In this document: positions 48,486 to 58,505 of the stretch, in pieces | Position numbering within the stretch: position 1 is the first letter of the stretch | Layout of the letters: every line of letters begins with the position of its first letter | Origin: Cymbidium sinense | Lineage: Eukaryota; Streptophyta; Magnoliopsida; Asparagales; Orchidaceae | Reading direction: 5' to 3' | Assembly: GCA_021442155.1 (NCBI GenBank) | Contig: CM038216.1 | Span: 85,470,945-85,534,944, forward strand | DNA length: 64,000 bases | The notes under the pieces: generated by a model | Seen by the model: the letters and a program-made list of their open reading frames with translations, nothing else | What the model was told of the DNA's origin: nothing | Database searches by the model: none | Program-made: the position numbers and the translations under genes

Positions 48486-51400
48486 GGGTTTTTGGATTTT
48501 AGTAGGGTTTGGTTTTAGGGTTTAGGGTTTAGGATTTAAGGTTTAGGGTTGTATATTTATTTAGTTTATTTTTTATTCATTTGAGTTTATTTTATTTTTT
48601 TATTTAGGTTTATTTTTTATTTTTATTTAGTTTAGTTTATTTATTTTAGGATTACTTATTATAGTTTATGTTTTTTATTTTAGTTTATTTTTTAGGTTAA
48701 GGTTTATTTTTTAGTTGAGTTTTATTTTTATTTTATTTTTGAGGTTTAAGTTTTATTTTTTATTTTAGGTTTAGGTTTAGGTTTTTATTTTATTTTTTTT
48801 AGGTTTAGGCTTTAAGTTTATTTTGAGGTTTTATTTTTTTTAATTTAAGTTTAAGTTTATTTTATTTTATTTATTTTTTTTATTTTAGGTTTTTTAGGGT
48901 AGGTTTAATTTATTTATTTTAAGTTGAGGTTTTAATTAGTTTTTATTTTATACTATTTTAGGTTTATTTTATTTTTATTTTACATTTAGTTTTTATTTTA
49001 TTCTTAGGTTTATTTTTTTTTTTAGATTAGTTTTAGTTTTTATTTATTTTCTTTTAATTTATTTTAATTTTTATTTTATTTTATTTTATGTTTATATTTA
49101 AGTTTTGGTATAGGTTTTTATTTTATTTTATTTTGTTTATTTTATTTAGGTTTAGGTTTGATTTATTTTATTATTAGTTTATTTAGTCAGGTTTAGGTTT
49201 TAGGGTTTTAGGTTTATGGTCAGGAGGGTTTAGTTTGTGATGGGTAGGGTTGGTAGAGTTAGCATTTAGGGTTTAGGGTTTAGGTATTTAGGCCTTTTTA
49301 GAGTCTGAGTTAGGGTTTAGGGTTAGGGTCAAGGATTAGGTTATTTTAGGGTTTAAGGTTTATGCTTTAGGGTTTATGGTTTTTAAGGTTTAAGATTTAG
49401 GGTTTATGGATAGTTTAGGGTTTAAGATTTTAGGGTTTAGCATTTAGGGTTTAGGGTTTAGGGTTAGGGTTAGGGTTAGGGTTAGGGTTTAGGGTTTAGG
49501 GTTAATTTAGGGTATTGGGTTTTGGGTTTAAGATTGTAGGTTTAGGGTTAGTTTTAGGGTTTAGAGTTTAGGGTTTAAGATTTAGGGTTTAGGGTTTAAG
49601 GTTTTTTTATTTATTTTTAAATTTAGTAAACTAGTTGGTTTAGGTTTATTTATTTATTTATTCTTTATTTTTATTTATTTTATTTATTTATTTTTATTTA
49701 GGTTTATTTTAATTTTTATTTATTTTATATTATTTATTTAGGTTTATTTATTTTAGTTTAGGTTTTTTATTGTAACTTTTTTATTTTATGTTTAGGTTTA
49801 TGCTTATTTTTAGTTTAGTTTTATTTTATTTTATTTTGGTTTAGGTTTTATTTTTATTTTTTAGGTTTAGTTTGTAGGATTTTATTTTATTTTTAGGTTT
49901 TATTTAAATTTTATTTTAGGTTTATTTTTTATGTTTTGTTTTTAGTTTAGGTTTTTGTTCATTTTTAGTTTACTTTATTTTATTTACTTTAGGGTTTAGG
50001 TTTAGTTTATTTTAGGTTTTAATTATTTTAGTTTTGTTTATTTTAGTTTATGTTTAGATTTAAGTTTATTTTATTTATTTTAGGTTTAGGTTTTATTTTT
50101 TATTTATTTTTAGGTTTATTTTTTTAGGTTTAGCTTTTTATTTAGTTTTTATTATATTTTATTTTAGGTTTATTTTATTTTTATTTTACATTCAATTTTT
50201 ATTTTAAGTTTTTTATTTTAGGTTCATTTTTTTATTTAGTTTAGTTTAGATTTTTATTTATTTTATTTTAGTTTAGTTTTTATTTTTTATTTTATTTAAT
50301 TTTTTAGTTAGGTTTAGGTTTAGGTTTAGGTTTAGGTTCTAGTTTATGTTTTATTTATTTTATTTCCATTTAGTTTAGTTTATTATCATTTTATTTTAAG
50401 TTTTATTTGGGCTTATATTTAAAGTTTATTTATTTAGGTTTAAGTTTTAGGAGGGTTTAGGGTTTGGGTGGGTAGGGTATAGACAGGGTTAGGGTTTGGG
50501 GTTTAGTAGGTTTATTAAGGTATAGGAGGGTAGGTCAGTGGGTAGGTTTAGGGTTTAGGATTTAGGGTTTAGGGTGGTAGGCATGGTTTTAGTTTAGGTC
50601 CAGGGTTAGTTTTAGGTCAGATTTTAGTTTAGTTTATTTATTACACATTATTTTAATATAAGTTTATGTTCAAGTTTAGTTTATTTTATTTATATTTAGT
50701 TTAGTTTTTTATTTTAGGTTTAGGTATTATGTTTATGTTTTAGGGTTTATTTTTTTTGTTTTATTTAAGTTTATTTTATTTTATTTTATTTTATTTAGTT
50801 TAAGTTTAGTTTAGTTTGTTTTAGTTTAGTTTATTTTATTTTGTTTATTTTATTTTTATTTTAGGTTTAGGTTTTTTTTGTTAATGGTTTAGGTTTTATT
50901 TTTAGGTTTATTTTTTAAGTTTAGGTTTTTATTTAGTCTTTATTTCAGGTTTATTTTAATTTAATTTTATTTATATTTTATGTTTTGCTTTTATTTTATT
51001 AATGTTTTTATTCTTAGGTTTATTTTATTTATTAGTTTAGTTTTGGATATTATTTATTTTATTTTAGTTTATTTTTAGATTTAGGTTTAGGTTTAAGTTT
51101 TGGTTTAGGTTTAGTTTTTATTTTATTTTATTTATTTTATTTAGGTTTAAGTTTATTATTTATTTAATTTTTATGTTTTATTTAGTTTAGGTTCAGGTTT
51201 TTAGGTTTATTCCCTATTTTTATTTTGGTTTATTATTATTTTTATTTAGTTTAGTTTATTTTTTTTTGGTTTATTTATTTTAGTTAATCTTTAGGTTTTT
51301 TGGTTTAGTTTTATTTTATAGTTTAGTATTTATTTTATTTTTTTTAGGTGTAAGTTTTAATTTTTATTTTAGGTTTAGTTTTAGGTTTTATTTTTTAGGT

Positions 51401-52283
51401 TAGGTTATAGGTTTTATTTTAGGATTATTTTTATGTATTAGTTTTAGTTTAGGTTTAGGTTTATTTTATTTTATTTATTTTATTTAGTTTTTTAGGTTTT
51501 TTTAGGTTTAGGTTTTATTTTTATTTATTTCAGTTTAGTTTAGTTTAGGTTTAGGTTTATGTTTATTTTATTTTGTTTATTTTAGGTTTAGGTTTTATTT
51601 TCAGGTTTATCTTTAAGGTTAAGGTTTTAAATTAGTTTTTTAGGTTGTAGGTTTTAGAGTTTAGGGTTTAGGGTTTGAGGTTTAGGGTGGGTTTAGTTTA
51701 GTAGTTTAGAAGGTTTTTTTAGTTTTATTTATTTTAGTTTTGGTTTATTTTAGTTTATTTTAGGTTTATGTTTAGGTTTAGTTTACTTTTAGTGAGTTTT
51801 ATTTTATTTTATTTAGGTTTAGGTTTTATTTTATTTTAGTTAGGTTTTATTTTATTTTTTTAGGTTTAGGTTTTAGGTTTTATTTTAGGTTTATTTTAGA
51901 TTTTATTTTTTAGTTTAGGTGTAGGTTTAGATTTATTTTATTTAGTTTAGGTTTAGGTTTAGGTTTAGTTTATTTAGGTTTAGGTATTTAATTTAGTTTA
52001 GTTTATTTTAATTTAGGTTTAGGTTTATTTTTTAGGTTTAGGTTTTTATTTAGTTTTTGTATTATTTTATTTTAAGTTTATTTTAATATTATTTTACATT
52101 TTAGTTATTATTTTATTTAGGATTTTTATTCATAAGTTCATTTTATTTTTTTAGTTTAGTTTAGGTTATTATTTATTTTATTTTAGTTTATTTTTGTTTT
52201 AAATTTTATTTTATTTTTAGGTTTAGGTTTTAGTTTAGGTTTTTATTTTATTTTATTTTATTTATTTTTAGGTTTAGGTTTAG
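48486..52283. repeat. Composite telomere-derived array, block 6
   Basis: Telomere-like blocks lie at about 48,500-48,550, 49,200-49,600, 50,440-50,640 and 51,640-51,700. A junction word is at 49,619-49,640. The stretch 50,650-52,280 is mostly T/A-rich words with few telomere-like units. No gene was found. Confidence 0.82.
49464..49487 (+). repeat. Four perfect TTAGGG hexamers
   Basis: Four uninterrupted TTAGGG units sit within TTTAGGG-type repeats. The hexamer is the vertebrate and Asparagales form. Here it is most simply a one-base-loss variant spread by local slippage. Confidence 0.9.
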
Positions 52284-52680
52284 CTACAACATATAATATT
52301 TATTTTGAACATAAAATCTAACTTTTTAGACTATAAGTGGCATAGCACACCTTTAGGACTACAACCTAATTCCCACTTCAAATTTAACAAATTTCATCAT
52401 ATGATTTATTAAATCAATATTTTTATGATTTATATTAATATAGACTATATAGTACAATACAATACCATAATATACTAAAATATTTCAAAACATCTTATTA
52501 TATCTAAAAACACATCACTACATGCTCAAATATATGATGCTAGATTACATTAGGGTTTAGGGTATTCAAATCTCTAATAATCAAGGGAAAGTCACTTGAA
52601 GATATTTTCTTTAGCTACCATAACTGGGATTAGGTTATTCTTTAGATCTACTAATGACATGAATTTAAGGTTTAGTTTAG
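52284..52680. repeat. Satellite-to-telomere junction, copy B of a segmental duplication
   Basis: Matches 35,940-36,380: the AT-rich satellite end (ACAACATATAATATTTATTT, TGGCATAGC, CTACAACCTAATTCCCACTT) and the spacer with TTCAAATCTCTAATA and TTTAGATCTACT. The satellite begins abruptly here after TTTAGGTTTAGCT of the array, so only about 280 bp of it was carried along. Confidence 0.88.
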
Positions 52681-52976
52681 GGTTTAGGGATTAGGGATAG
52701 TTTATGGTTTAGGGTTTAGTATTAGTTTAGGGTTTAGGGTTTAGGGTTTAGGGTTGTAGGTTATAGGGTTTGGGGTTTATGGTTTTAAGGTGTAGGATTT
52801 AGGGTTTTGGTTTAGGATTTAGGGTTTTATTTAGGGTTTAGGTTTTAGTGTTTAGGGTTTAGGTTTTAGGGTTTATGGTTTAGGATTTAGGGTTTAGGGT
52901 TTATAGTTTACATTTTAGGTTTAGGGTTTAAGTTTTAGTTTAGAGTTTAGGATTAAGGGTTTAAGGTTTTTTTTTA
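52681..52976. repeat. Telomere-like block
   Basis: Degenerate TTTAGGG block in the same place as 36,381-36,700 of the paired duplication, about 25 bp shorter. Confidence 0.85.
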
Positions 52977-53410
52977 GAGAATTCTGATTAAACATTTCTT
53001 CTTTTCAATTTCATCAACCAAGTAGCACCCCAAGTTTTCTAAGACACAAGCGACAACATGGATCAAAAATGAACACTCATAGAGCAAATCATAACCCTAA
53101 GATGAGTAGAATTGTCTCTACTGTAAAGACAGTTTCATAAGTAGCAGATCAGATCGATTGTTCTTCATTTTCTTGGTTCCAGAACCAACCCTCCTCTCAG
53201 TAGTAGGATCCACCATCATATCCCATCCTTCCCACCACCATGGTCTTTCTTTTGCTCCTCTCACCTCCATAACCACCTGCACCACCACCTCCAAATTGAG
53301 ACCTCATCCCCCACCACCACTGATAACGCTTAGCCTTCACCTCCACCGGCAGATGTAGACTAGGCATAGTTAACAGTGATGTTCCTGCCGTGAAGATTTT
53401 GTCGATTCTT
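52977..53410 (-). pseudogene. Glycine-rich RNA-binding protein, 3' fragment, copy 5
   Basis: Same fragment with the same ends (GAATTCTGATT-type UTR end; GATTCTTAGGG at the coding end). On the sense strand the RRM end is recognisable (NITVN with a one-residue change) and the glycine-rich tail is split by several small deletions. It is paired with copy 3 by the segmental duplication, but the two have diverged considerably, so the duplication is not recent. Confidence 0.8.
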
Positions 53411-54185
53411 AGGGTTTATGGTTTAGGGTTAGTTTAGTGTTTAGGGTTTGGGGTTTCGGGTTTAGGGTTGTTGGTTTTAGGGTTTAGAGTTTAGGATTTA
53501 GGGTTTAGAGTTTAGGGTTTTAGGGTTTAGGTTTTACGGTTGTAGGTTTAGGGTTGTAGGTTTAGGGTTTAGGGTTGGTTTTAGGGTTTAGGGTTTAGGA
53601 TTTAGGGCTTAGTTTTTTTTTTTATAAAATTAAGTAAACTAGTAGATTTAGGTTTATTTAGTTTATTTTTATTTATTTGAGTTTATTTTATTTTCTATTT
53701 TTATTTAGGTTTATTTTTTAATTTTTTTATTTTAGTTTATTTATTTTAAGTTTTTTATTTTAGTTTAAGTTTTTTTATTTTTATTTATTTTTGGGGTTTG
53801 GGTTTATTTTTTAGTTGATTTTTATTTATATTTTATGTTTTTGGATTTAGGTTTTATTTTTTGTATTAGGAATAGGTTTAGGTTTTTATTTTATTTTTTT
53901 AGGTTTAAGTTTTAGGTTTTTATTTTAGGTTTTTTTTTGGTTTTTTTTGTTTAGGTTTAGGTTTATTTTAGTTTATTTTATTTTATTTTAGTTTAGGGTT
54001 TAAGTTTAGTTTATTTTAGGTTTAGGTTTAGTTTTTAATTATTTTAGTTTAGGTTTATGCTTATTTTATTTTATTTATTTCAGGTTTAGGGTTATTTTTT
54101 AGTTTAGGGTTTAGGTTTTAATTTATTTTTATTTTTAGGTTTATTTTTTAGGTTTAGATTTTTATTTAGTTTTTATTTTCTTTAG
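53411..54185. repeat. Composite telomere-derived array, block 7
   Basis: Telomere-like block at 53,410-53,610, junction word at 53,626-53,646, then the T/A-rich block up to the gypsy fragment. The last words before the fragment (TTTTTATTTAGTTTTTATTTT) match those before the 20.9-kb fragment. Confidence 0.83.
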
Positions 54186-56460
54186 GATTTTGTGTCACCA
54201 TCCTTCAAGATCTTTGATGGCAGTGGGAACCCATGATAACACATTGCACACTTTAGAGCCAACTGTTGCAACACTCATGGTAGCAATGCTCTCCTCTTTT
54301 GTCTTTTCATTACCAGTCTGTCAGGTGTTGCATTTTATTGATACGTCAAACTGCCCAACGGTTCGGTGAAGACTTTTGCTGAGTTGGAGCACCTCTTCAT
54401 CAAGTGGTTTGTTGGTGCTCAGTAGAGGGTGACTATAGGAGACCTCATTGTATAGAAATAGAAACTCAATGAGTCCCTTGTTGATTACATTCGCAGGTGG
54501 CGCAACCTGAGCATAAAATATGAACCATAGCTGTCCGAATAGCATGCCATTGTGATTCTTCTCAAGAATATCTATGGCTTGATCGCCTTCATGCTTAAAG
54601 GCTTTACCATCAAAACATTCCATAAATCAATTAACAAGGCAGCTAGCCTAGAAGAGGAAGCCAAATAATTGCCTTTTCCCGACCAATCATCTTGGCCCAA
54701 GCCGCAGAAGGTGTTTGAGAAGAAGCCAGGGGCAGTTGTCAGTGGACAAAAGGTAGTAGCCAGCCAGAGTTCAGTATGAGAGACTACGAGCTCAACAGCC
54801 TCCTTTGCCACCTCCTCTTGCACCACCTCGACCAATATACTGTCCACTGCAGCCACCACAACAACCATTTCCACCATCTCAGCATCCTACCTAGTAGAGG
54901 TATTCATATCCATCACCAGGTAGCTACTTTCCACCTACTCTTTCCAATAGATTGAATAAGCCATATTCATTCAAGAGGGAGGTAGTTAGGAAAATCTTTC
55001 AGAATCTCTTAAAGAAACCTGACTTTCTATTACGAGAGCCTAAGAGGCCGGAGGAAATGGGCAAGAGCGATGATCCTAGCTACTACCCCTACCACGGTAT
55101 GTTAGGCTATTTCTTAGAGGATTGTATCACTTTTAATGACTAGCTTGAGTGCAGATACAAGTTGAGAGCCAAGTTATCCCTAAGGAATACTTATTAGCAC
55201 AACCATCCAATTCTGTTAGAGTAATCCTTGGGGATACTTGTGGTCCTCTTAAAACCAAAGAAGGATAGGATATCTCTCTATCCCAAACCTCTAAAAAGAT
55301 CATTTCTAAGATCAAGAAGTGTTCCTTGCAAGTGCCATAAATAGTTCAAACCTCTAAGGAAGGTTTGCTTGTTACAAAGGACAATTCAGGGAGGGTGACA
55401 GACCAACAGCAGCAGCAGCTCACCATACTTGCCTGGGATAGTCCAGTAGCGTAGTCACCGTCCAAGTCCAGTACTCCCTCTACCGGTGCAGCTACCACCT
55501 CTTCTACTATCTCCTCTTATACCGGCAAAAATGTTGTATCTGCAGATAAGAGCACTGAGTCCCTTACTCTACTTACTTTACTTGATTTCTATCATTTACC
55601 TCCACCCAAAACTAAATTAATAAAGAAAGTTGATTCTACTTATATATTGTCTACTTCTGATGCTCTTAATTTTATTATTATTGAAAGCCCTCTGAGTCTA
55701 AAAAATAATAATAACTCCAGTAGTTCCGATCCTTTCCTTTCTAATTCAGAGTTAGACTATCCTTCTTTGACTCAATTAGATTCACCTCTTGAGATTGACT
55801 TGGAGTCAACTGACTCTGAGGATCCCATAAGAGAAGCTGTAGGTATGCTCGCTGAGAAGATAGAACTTTCCATAAGCTCATCATTCCAAGAAGTCACGGA
55901 AGTCAATCTATGCAATGCCAAAGTTCTGCCTCTTAAGGTAGCACTTCAGGATAAGGGTAAGTAAGTCATTAGTTCTAGTTAGCAGATAGTCCCTCCATAG
56001 GATGTTCCACCCATGGATATGCTTATAGCCAGAGTTGATTACAATGTTCTAGCTCACCTTAGAAAGTTTTCAGCCAAGTTAAGCATATATGATGACCTTA
56101 TCTTATCCAAAAAGATGAGGAAATCTCTAATCAAGGCGTTACTTGATCTAGAGATATGCTTAGCTCAACTGACCACTACTAATGAGGAGAAATTCCACTC
56201 AAAGGACATCCTAAGAGTTACATTTAGCGATGAAGACTTACTCCTAGGGATGATCGGGCACAACTATCTCTTTACATTGTAGTGGATGTTGGAAAATACA
56301 GGCTATCTAGTGTTCTGGTTGACCCAGGTGTATCAATTTACATTATGTGTCTAAGAACTCTTTCCTACTTGAGGATCGACATCTCCAAACTCCAAAAAGA
56401 AAGGATGATGTTGAGATGATTCAATGAACAAGGCGAGAGGGCCTTATGGTGTTTATTTTT
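54186..56460 (+). mobile_element. Gypsy gag-protease fragment, longer copy
   Basis: Plus-strand reading gives a Retrotrans_gag domain, FAELEHLFIKWF, RVTIGDL, KLNESLVDYIRRWRNLSIKY, LLKNIYGLIAFMLKGF, INKAASLEEEAK (about 54,370-54,670). A proline-rich stretch follows, then LLKKPDFLLREPKRPEEMGK with a Y-Y-P-Y-H...LEDC knuckle-like motif (55,010-55,135), a serine-rich spacer, and the protease region, DILRVTFSDEDLLLGMI and LVDPG (56,200-56,330) with IDISKLQKERMML. At least six stops in gag are TAG or TAA where CAG or CAA fits. No RT follows; the fragment ends near the G run at 56,471-56,479. Confidence 0.87.
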
Positions 56461-58064
56461 GGATGTATTGGGGGGGGGTAGTTTTTGAGGTGATCAGGTA
56501 CAATATTGAGGTATGATGTAATATCTCAAAAGATAGAGGCATCACCCTACAATAGACCTAATCATGTAATAAAGACTCCTAAGGCATGATGGGTCTTCGA
56601 ATGTACCAGAGATTTTTCCCCTACTTTATATGGATGAATAAAGTAGGATTATATTAAACCAGGTTCTTAAATTCCCTATGGAAGCTGGCCTCTATAGTTA
56701 ATTACATCTTAGGAAATGAAATTTCCTAAGAATACTCTTGATTAAAGTAGACAAATATCATCTCCAAAGATTTCAAGGTTAGACTATCAAAGGATTAGTT
56801 GTATTTGGAAAATCAATTGGGAAAGTTCAAGAAGAAGACTTATTTTTGGAATTCAAATAAAATAAGTAGGAAATGCTCATGATACTAGGAAGCTTAGTGG
56901 GCATTCCAATTTATCTAATGGTTGGGCTTTATAATTTTGAAGTTTAAGAGATTTATATGTTTTGAGTTGAAATTTAATTAGATTACTAGGGCTTATAATC
57001 CAACAACACAAGGTTGTGGGGATGCCTAAGAGGTGAGGATTTATGCTTGTGGCCTAAAGGAAATAGCCACCTTAGATCCTAAATCTATGGAGATTTAGTA
57101 TGACCTAAATCACGACCAAAATCTAAGCGACAGGTGGACATAAGGGTTTACCTCCAAAAGAGAGAATAAATTATCCAACTTCTTGACTTATAACTGCCTA
57201 GAGTGGCCGCCAGCTAACTCCTACAATTTTAAAACCATGTAGTCTAGTCTTATGAATTGCAAGATAGCTAGGGTAATTATTTAATTAAAAAGATACTAAA
57301 GTCCTAAACACACTCCTTGAGAGACTAGAGCATGAGTGGTATGAGCATATGACTTAATCTATAGATGGAAAATTATTTCAAATTTTATTTTATTTTATAA
57401 ACATCATTTTGACAGAGGCTTTTGGATTTCTTATGCCTACATGCATGATGAAATAGGTTATGGGTCAAATAAGCTAGAAGGTGTTCTCCACCATAATGGA
57501 TGCCCTCACAAGTCAAGCATTCTTTTATTGTGCAAGGATGGAGATCCTTCATGTTCAAGAGAGAAAGAATATGCATGCATGATGTGAAACATACAATAAT
57601 ATAGCTAAGGGGTTGCTAAATCTTTTAATTATCTTATTCATGTCTTAGGCTATATGATGAGGTTATGAGTTGTTTAAAATTTAGTTATGAGTGATTAGTT
57701 TGGTAGAAAAGTTATTTTTATCCTAAGAGCCTAATCGTATCCAAGCCACACATTAAAGCATCAATCATTTAAGAAACTATGAAAAGCATGTCATCCTAAT
57801 GCACATTGTAAACATAACATCAAATAATTATATAAATTATCATAAAAGAATAAAAGGCTGATTCGGTTGGGTACCACCGTACAACCTGATGAGAGAAAAG
57901 ATGGGTAGTCGAGCTCTACCCTTATACAACCTAAAATATGAAAGAATAATTATAATTGTATTAAATGTTATGGGGGTTTTCTTTCTTTACATCTCAATTT
58001 CTAATTTGGTTCCTTCTTTGATATGGATGCTTCTTATGTTAAAGGCATCACAGGGCACCCTAGG
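56461..58064. other. Non-coding DNA after the gag-protease fragment
   Basis: No protein domain was found in 1.6 kb. An AATAAAGTAGG word near 56,636, TATA-like words, and moderate GC could belong to an LTR, but no matching partner was found. The short open frames (57,385-57,576 minus; 57,889-58,110 plus) have no recognisable product. Confidence 0.45.
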
Positions 58065-58190
58065 ACAATGCCTTTTGGCCACTGCTCATCCTAATCCCCC
58101 ACAACACTAATCCTAATTCCTATTACAAAAATTATATTTATGTGGAAAAAGTAAATCTAACTACACATGCAAAATAGATGTTAGCAAAAT
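58065..58190. repeat. Segment shared with 21,906-22,020
   Basis: Same ordered words as the 21.9-kb segment (TGGCCACT, TCATCCTAATCCCC, CACTAATCCTAATT, AAAAAGTAAAT, CAAAATAGATG). Both then pass into unrelated sequence, which marks an old break point. Confidence 0.72.
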
Positions 58191-58204
58191 ATACATATTG
58201 ATTC

Positions 58205-58505
58205 AATAGAGTGAGAAGGCTTACCAAAGAGCGCTTCTTTAAATGATTTAGTAGAAGATGATGCAATAGGGCCTCCAATCTCCAAAGTGTCGGATGGCTT
58301 GGCCCTAGCATCCAAAATTTAAGGTGGAGACAAAAGAATCAAATTCACTACAGTCATCATAAAGGATGAAGCATCAAACAATCGGCCAAATGTCGATCAA
58401 GCTATAGAATTTGGCAGAAATTGAAGAAAAAAATGCAGAGATCCCTAATTGAGGATGCAACACCAAGACAAAATCAGGAATCGCTAGAGAGAAAGCCTGG
58501 GGAGG
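58205..58505 (-). pseudogene. LINE 5' end fragment (5' UTR and ORF1 start)
   Basis: On the minus strand the frame reads DARAKPSDTLEIGGPIASSS followed by TKSFKEALFGK, matching the KSFKDALSGK segment at the start of ORF1 in the LINE at 46.5 kb. The outer end is like the 5' UTR of that LINE. Only the first about 300 bp of the element remain, and the fragment is flanked by array on one side. A LINE 5' end without the rest cannot arise by 5' truncation, so a later deletion or recombination removed the 3' part. Confidence 0.72.
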
